From JAVEVF01 sp034005175 (GTDB taxonomy: Bacteria; Actinomycetota; Coriobacteriia; Anaerosomatales; SLCP01), in contig JAVEVF010000003.1 of NCBI GenBank assembly GCA_034005175.1, positions 1 to 43,446 on the forward strand: DNA of 43,446 bases, read 5' to 3'. Of this stretch, positions 40,732-43,446 are shown piece after piece (within the stretch, counting starts at the first letter, position 1; every line of letters starts with the position of its first letter). A model generated the notes under the pieces. The model saw only the letters and a list, made by a program, of their open reading frames with translations, was not told the origin of the DNA and ran no database searches. A program made the position numbers and the translations under genes.

Positions 40732-42521
40732 CAGGGTTCTGTCGTCTCACATGCGTGGCATGGCGCGGGGGCAGTGGCTTTTCGGCGACCGAACAGCCCT
40801 CCGAGGCTCTCTTTCACCCACAAAGTGAGAACATGATAGAGGTTTCGCGGATGGACGTAGCGCGGCCAATTGAGCTCGGTCTTCTCGCACACAGTGGACT
40901 CGCTCAGCCGGTCGACCTCCTCCTTGAGCCCTGTGAGTCTCGCTTCGCGAACAGCGGCGTCCGGTTCACCCATCACGGCATCGATGCGCTCCATGGCTTC
41001 ACGCGCCTGCAGGATGCGACCCTCCGTGCGTGCGGCCACATCAGGTTCGATGAGACCGAGGCGGTCCTTAAGGCGGTTCAGGCGCAATCCCACCTCATAC
41101 ATGGTGTCCACCATCTCGTCTTTGGAAAGCGAGTGGCTCTCATAGTTCATGATGTACTTCCACGACGGCTGGATGAGCAGCTGACGATGTTCTTCCAAGG
41201 TCTCAGCCAGCCGTGTATAGCCGTACTTCTCGGGCTGGTCGTAGACCATAGAGCCAGGGTCGAGGAACGGCGCCATCGGCGAAGAGAAGCACAGGAGCCG
41301 CTTGTCGTTGTCGACCTTCTCGTAGAGCGACTCGACGTAGGCGGGAGTCTTCAGCACCGACGCCGCGGTCTGACCGGGGATACCAGTCATCATGTACAGG
41401 TCGAACCGCGAACATCCGTTGCGCAACGCCGCCTTGATAGACTCCTCGACCTGCTCGGTTGTGTAGTGGCTCTTGCCGAACCTCGCGCGCATCTCATCGT
41501 CATGGCTCTCGATGCTGATCTCCACCGAGTAATCGTTGAGGTGCTCGTTCAAGAAGCTGTAGAACTCCTCTTTCGGCGGCTTGAAGAACTCGAAACCGAT
41601 GGGGTTGCGGAGTTTGATCTTCTGCAGGCCGCGTATGAACGCGGCTGCGTAATCGCGTCCGGCCTGTAGGAAGTCGTTCAGTACGAACACCGGACCGGGA
41701 ATGTACTTCTGGATGTGCTCGATGTCGCGCACGAGCAGCTCGGGGTCGCGGAAGGCCACCTTCGAGCGCCCATAGTGGGTACGGAACGCATACGCCGATC
41801 CCCCGCAGGTGGCACAGTTGTGCGTGCAACCACGCGATGTGAGCGACGCGCACACGGGGTACTGCAGCCAGTCCTTGAACGGCACGAAACCCATCATGTC
41901 CCGGTAGCGGATGACCGCCTTCATGTTGAATGAGTAGTCAAGCGAGATGTCGTTCATGTCGCCAGGGACCCACTCCATGGGCGTGCTGTGCACCGAACCC
42001 TCGCGTGTCGTGTACGTGAGGTTGGGAATGTCATCCACGCGACCTTTGCCTTTAAGAGCGTACAGCAGGCGCGTGATGGGCTCTTCGGTAGAATCTCCGC
42101 GCACGACATAGTCCACGCACGGATAGCTCGCAAGTTCCTCATGGAAGAAGCTCGCCGAGAGCCCGCCGAAGATCACAGGGGTGTCGGGGTGGTACTTCTT
42201 GCAGATCTTCGCGATCTCTATGGACCCGTGAGCGTGCGGCAGCCAGTGAAGGTCGATGCCGAACGCTACCGGATTCATCTCGCGAATCGCGCGCTCGACA
42301 TCGAAGTTGGGCCGGTTGAGCATGAGCACCGCGAGGTTGACGATGCGCACCTTCAGACCGTGGCGCTCCATGTACTCGGCCATGCTCGTGAAGCCGAGCG
42401 GATACATCTCGAAGACCGGAGTGGAAGGCACCATGTCAGATACTGGTCCGAACATGATGGAGCGCTCGCGAAAGTCATACACGCTGGGGGCGTGTAGCAG
42501 CACGAGATCGATACGCGACAT
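40731..42521 (-). CDS. B12-binding-domain radical SAM protein, function unknown
   Basis: 596 residues. The N-terminal half (about 1-175) resembles a B12-binding Rossmann domain: FTSMAEYMERHGLKVRIVNL and VIFGGLSASFFHEELA. The radical SAM core follows, with the CxxxCxxC cluster motif in SRGCTHNCATCGG. VEISIESHDDEMRARFGKS and FDLYMMTGIPGQTAASV are core barrel segments. This architecture belongs to the cobalamin-dependent enzymes that methylate unreactive carbons or rearrange rings; I recall a subgroup of this length named after a Thermoplasma protein (Ta0216). Its stop overlaps the start of menG, suggesting a quinone- or tetrapyrrole-related role. The substrate is unknown. Confidence 0.85.
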   Translation of the reverse strand: MSRIDLVLLHAPSVYDFRERSIMFGPVSDMVPSTPVFEMYPLGFTSMAEYMERHGLKVRIVNLAVLMLNRPNFDVERAIREMNPVAFGIDLHWLPHAHGSIEIAKICKKYHPDTPVIFGGLSASFFHEELASYPCVDYVVRGDSTEEPITRLLYALKGKGRVDDIPNLTYTTREGSVHSTPMEWVPGDMNDISLDYSFNMKAVIRYRDMMGFVPFKDWLQYPVCASLTSRGCTHNCATCGGSAYAFRTHYGRSKVAFRDPELLVRDIEHIQKYIPGPVFVLNDFLQAGRDYAAAFIRGLQKIKLRNPIGFEFFKPPKEEFYSFLNEHLNDYSVEISIESHDDEMRARFGKSHYTTEQVEESIKAALRNGCSRFDLYMMTGIPGQTAASVLKTPAYVESLYEKVDNDKRLLCFSSPMAPFLDPGSMVYDQPEKYGYTRLAETLEEHRQLLIQPSWKYIMNYESHSLSKDEMVDTMYEVGLRLNRLKDRLGLIEPDVAARTEGRILQAREAMERIDAVMGEPDAAVREARLTGLKEEVDRLSESTVCEKTELNWPRYVHPRNLYHVLTLWVKESLGGLFGRRKATAPAPCHACETTEP

Positions 42522-42606
42522 GAAGTCAGGCCCTTCTGTCGTGAGCAGTCGTTCTGGGCGCCCCTAGAGCTGGCAGCGCATGGAGGCCGAACGGCCGAGA
42601 GTATAC

Positions 42607-42634
42607 CACGGTGCGGCCCGCCGGCCGCACCGTG
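42607..42634 (-). terminator. Terminator hairpin after the cytochrome gene
   Basis: CACGGTGCGGC pairs perfectly with GCCGCACCGTG around a six-base loop (CCGCCG), 13 bases after the cytochrome stop. No long T-run follows (GTATACTC). It separates the cytochrome gene from the radical SAM operon. Confidence 0.65.
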
Positions 42635-42646
42635 TCAGATGTCACC

Positions 42647-43446
42647 TTACTGGGCCGAGCCTCTCACGTGACATGCTGCGCAGTACGTGGGCGCATGGCA
42701 CTCGAAGCAGGCCTGGGCACCTGTCTCTCGTACTGAATCCGGATGCTGTTGGATCCAGGTACGGCCCGGCTGGAGCTTGCCGTGGTGACAATCGTTGCAG
42801 AAGTCCACACCTGGTGCAGGAGCGTGGCACTTCTCGCATACCTTCGGGTCCTTGCGGCCCGCGTCACCGTGATTCTCCTCGAACCCCTCGGGGTGCGGCA
42901 TCTGCACCCCGTGACACCCGTCGCAGAACTCGCGCTCGTTGTGGCACGTCTGACAGTAGCCCACGGCGGCAACCGGAGGCAGATGCTGGAGCTTCTCTTC
43001 CATCGAGGCCCCGGCGTCTGGAGTCTCGAGAGCCTCGCGCGCTGCGGTATATGCGTCGTGGTCCTCTTTCGCCAGCTTCGCGTGGCCGCCGCTCTCTCCG
43101 AACGCTTCGTAGAAACCTGGCTCGTTATGGTTAGCAGGCTTCAATTCAAAGCTCGGTGAGTGGCACGCCGAGCACTCGCCAGGCGCCACGATGCCGCTGA
43201 TGGACTCACCGCTCGTCGTGTGGCAGCGGTAGCACGCTGCCATCAGCATGAAGTCATCGTGGGGCTGGTTGGGCTCGCCGGTGGTGGGGTCGGTGAGCGT
43301 GAGCTCGAAGTCCTCCACATGCGCGGTGCGGTTGTGACACACGGTGCAGTGGATCTCGGCCTCGTCATGCACGGCGTGGTCGATGACGATGCCGGGGCTG
43401 GGGGTGACGGTGCGGTTGTTCAGGTTGTGGCACTGCGTGCACTGTC
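42647..43446 (-). CDS. Multihaem cytochrome c, 5' end beyond the window
   Basis: The frame runs off the right edge, so the true start and signal peptide are not seen. At least 266 residues are present. Ten CxxCH haem motifs are visible, in order: CTQCH, CTVCH, CYRCH, CSACH, CQTCH, CDGCH, CEKCH, CNDCH, CFECH and CAACH. Many further His residues could be axial ligands. The spacing is irregular, as in NrfH/OmcA-type or decahaem proteins, but no exact family can be named. It ends CAACHVRGSAQ with a TAA. Such cytochromes work outside the cytoplasmic membrane in respiration or extracellular electron transfer. An internal GTG at 43372 is not the start because the frame continues with another haem motif. 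Confidence 0.9.
   Translation of the reverse strand, partial: QCTQCHNLNNRTVTPSPGIVIDHAVHDEAEIHCTVCHNRTAHVEDFELTLTDPTTGEPNQPHDDFMLMAACYRCHTTSGESISGIVAPGECSACHSPSFELKPANHNEPGFYEAFGESGGHAKLAKEDHDAYTAAREALETPDAGASMEEKLQHLPPVAAVGYCQTCHNEREFCDGCHGVQMPHPEGFEENHGDAGRKDPKVCEKCHAPAPGVDFCNDCHHGKLQPGRTWIQQHPDSVRETGAQACFECHAPTYCAACHVRGSAQ

Noticed and set aside
1..43446. CRISPR arrays, insertion sequences, rRNA genes and riboswitches
   Set aside because: I looked for regularly spaced repeats, transposase motifs, rRNA core sequences and common riboswitch signatures and saw none. This was by eye, so a short or degenerate element could be missed.

Overview
The window is about 43 kb of GC-rich DNA, densely coded, with most genes on the minus strand in long, tightly overlapped operons (ATGA, GTGA and TGATG junctions; frequent GTG and some TTG starts). 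The gene set suggests an anaerobic, respiratory actinobacterium, and I infer something near the class Coriobacteriia. It has an 11-subunit complex I without the NuoEFG NADH module, a multihaem cytochrome c, class I Fe-S fumarase, [NiFe]-hydrogenase maturation factors, Tat export, a menaquinone methyltransferase, and a type IA topoisomerase with archaeal-type motifs. No outer-membrane machinery is visible. The taxonomic call is inference only.

Layout. 1-315 is the 5' end of homoserine dehydrogenase (minus). 486-4048 is a plus-strand four-gene operon of exported or membrane proteins (C39-like peptidase, membrane/helical-repeat protein, LolA/RseB-like protein, beta-propeller lipoprotein). It lies between hom and lysA, genes that often neighbour each other. 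4073-9025 (minus) holds htrA, rlmH, argS and lysA. 9147-18689 (minus) is nuoABCDHIJKLMN. 18868-22669 is an accessory block: two unfamiliar small membrane proteins (minus) and a divergent restriction-modification pair (plus) resembling PaeR7I/XhoI. A gene-poor gap then leads to tRNA-Thr(CGT) at 23075-23150.

23166-33186 (minus) is one long run: topA, a degenerate nitrilase-like gene, mdh, fumA, an MFS transporter, fumB, tmk, holB, ricT, tRNA-Thr. 33264-34901 (minus) holds hypA, hypB and an HD-domain protein. 34917-36011 holds tatB/tatA-like and tatC. 36055-36950 holds two divergent STAS anti-anti-sigma factors. 37024-42521 (minus) holds a B12-binding radical SAM protein, menG, an amidohydrolase (candidate menaquinone futalosine-pathway deaminase), a RseC-family protein and two single-pass membrane proteins. 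The window ends inside a cytochrome c with ten visible CxxCH motifs.

How the parts fit. Malate dehydrogenase and fumarase supply or consume C4 acids. The NuoEFG-less complex I would pass electrons from a non-NADH donor to menaquinone, and the menG neighbourhood contributes to making that quinone. HypA/HypB imply a [NiFe] enzyme elsewhere, whose partner subunits are typically Tat-exported. The multihaem cytochrome implies terminal or extracellular electron transfer. The least explained parts are the four-gene exported operon at 486-4048, the small membrane proteins at 18868-20095, and the radical SAM gene coupled to menG.
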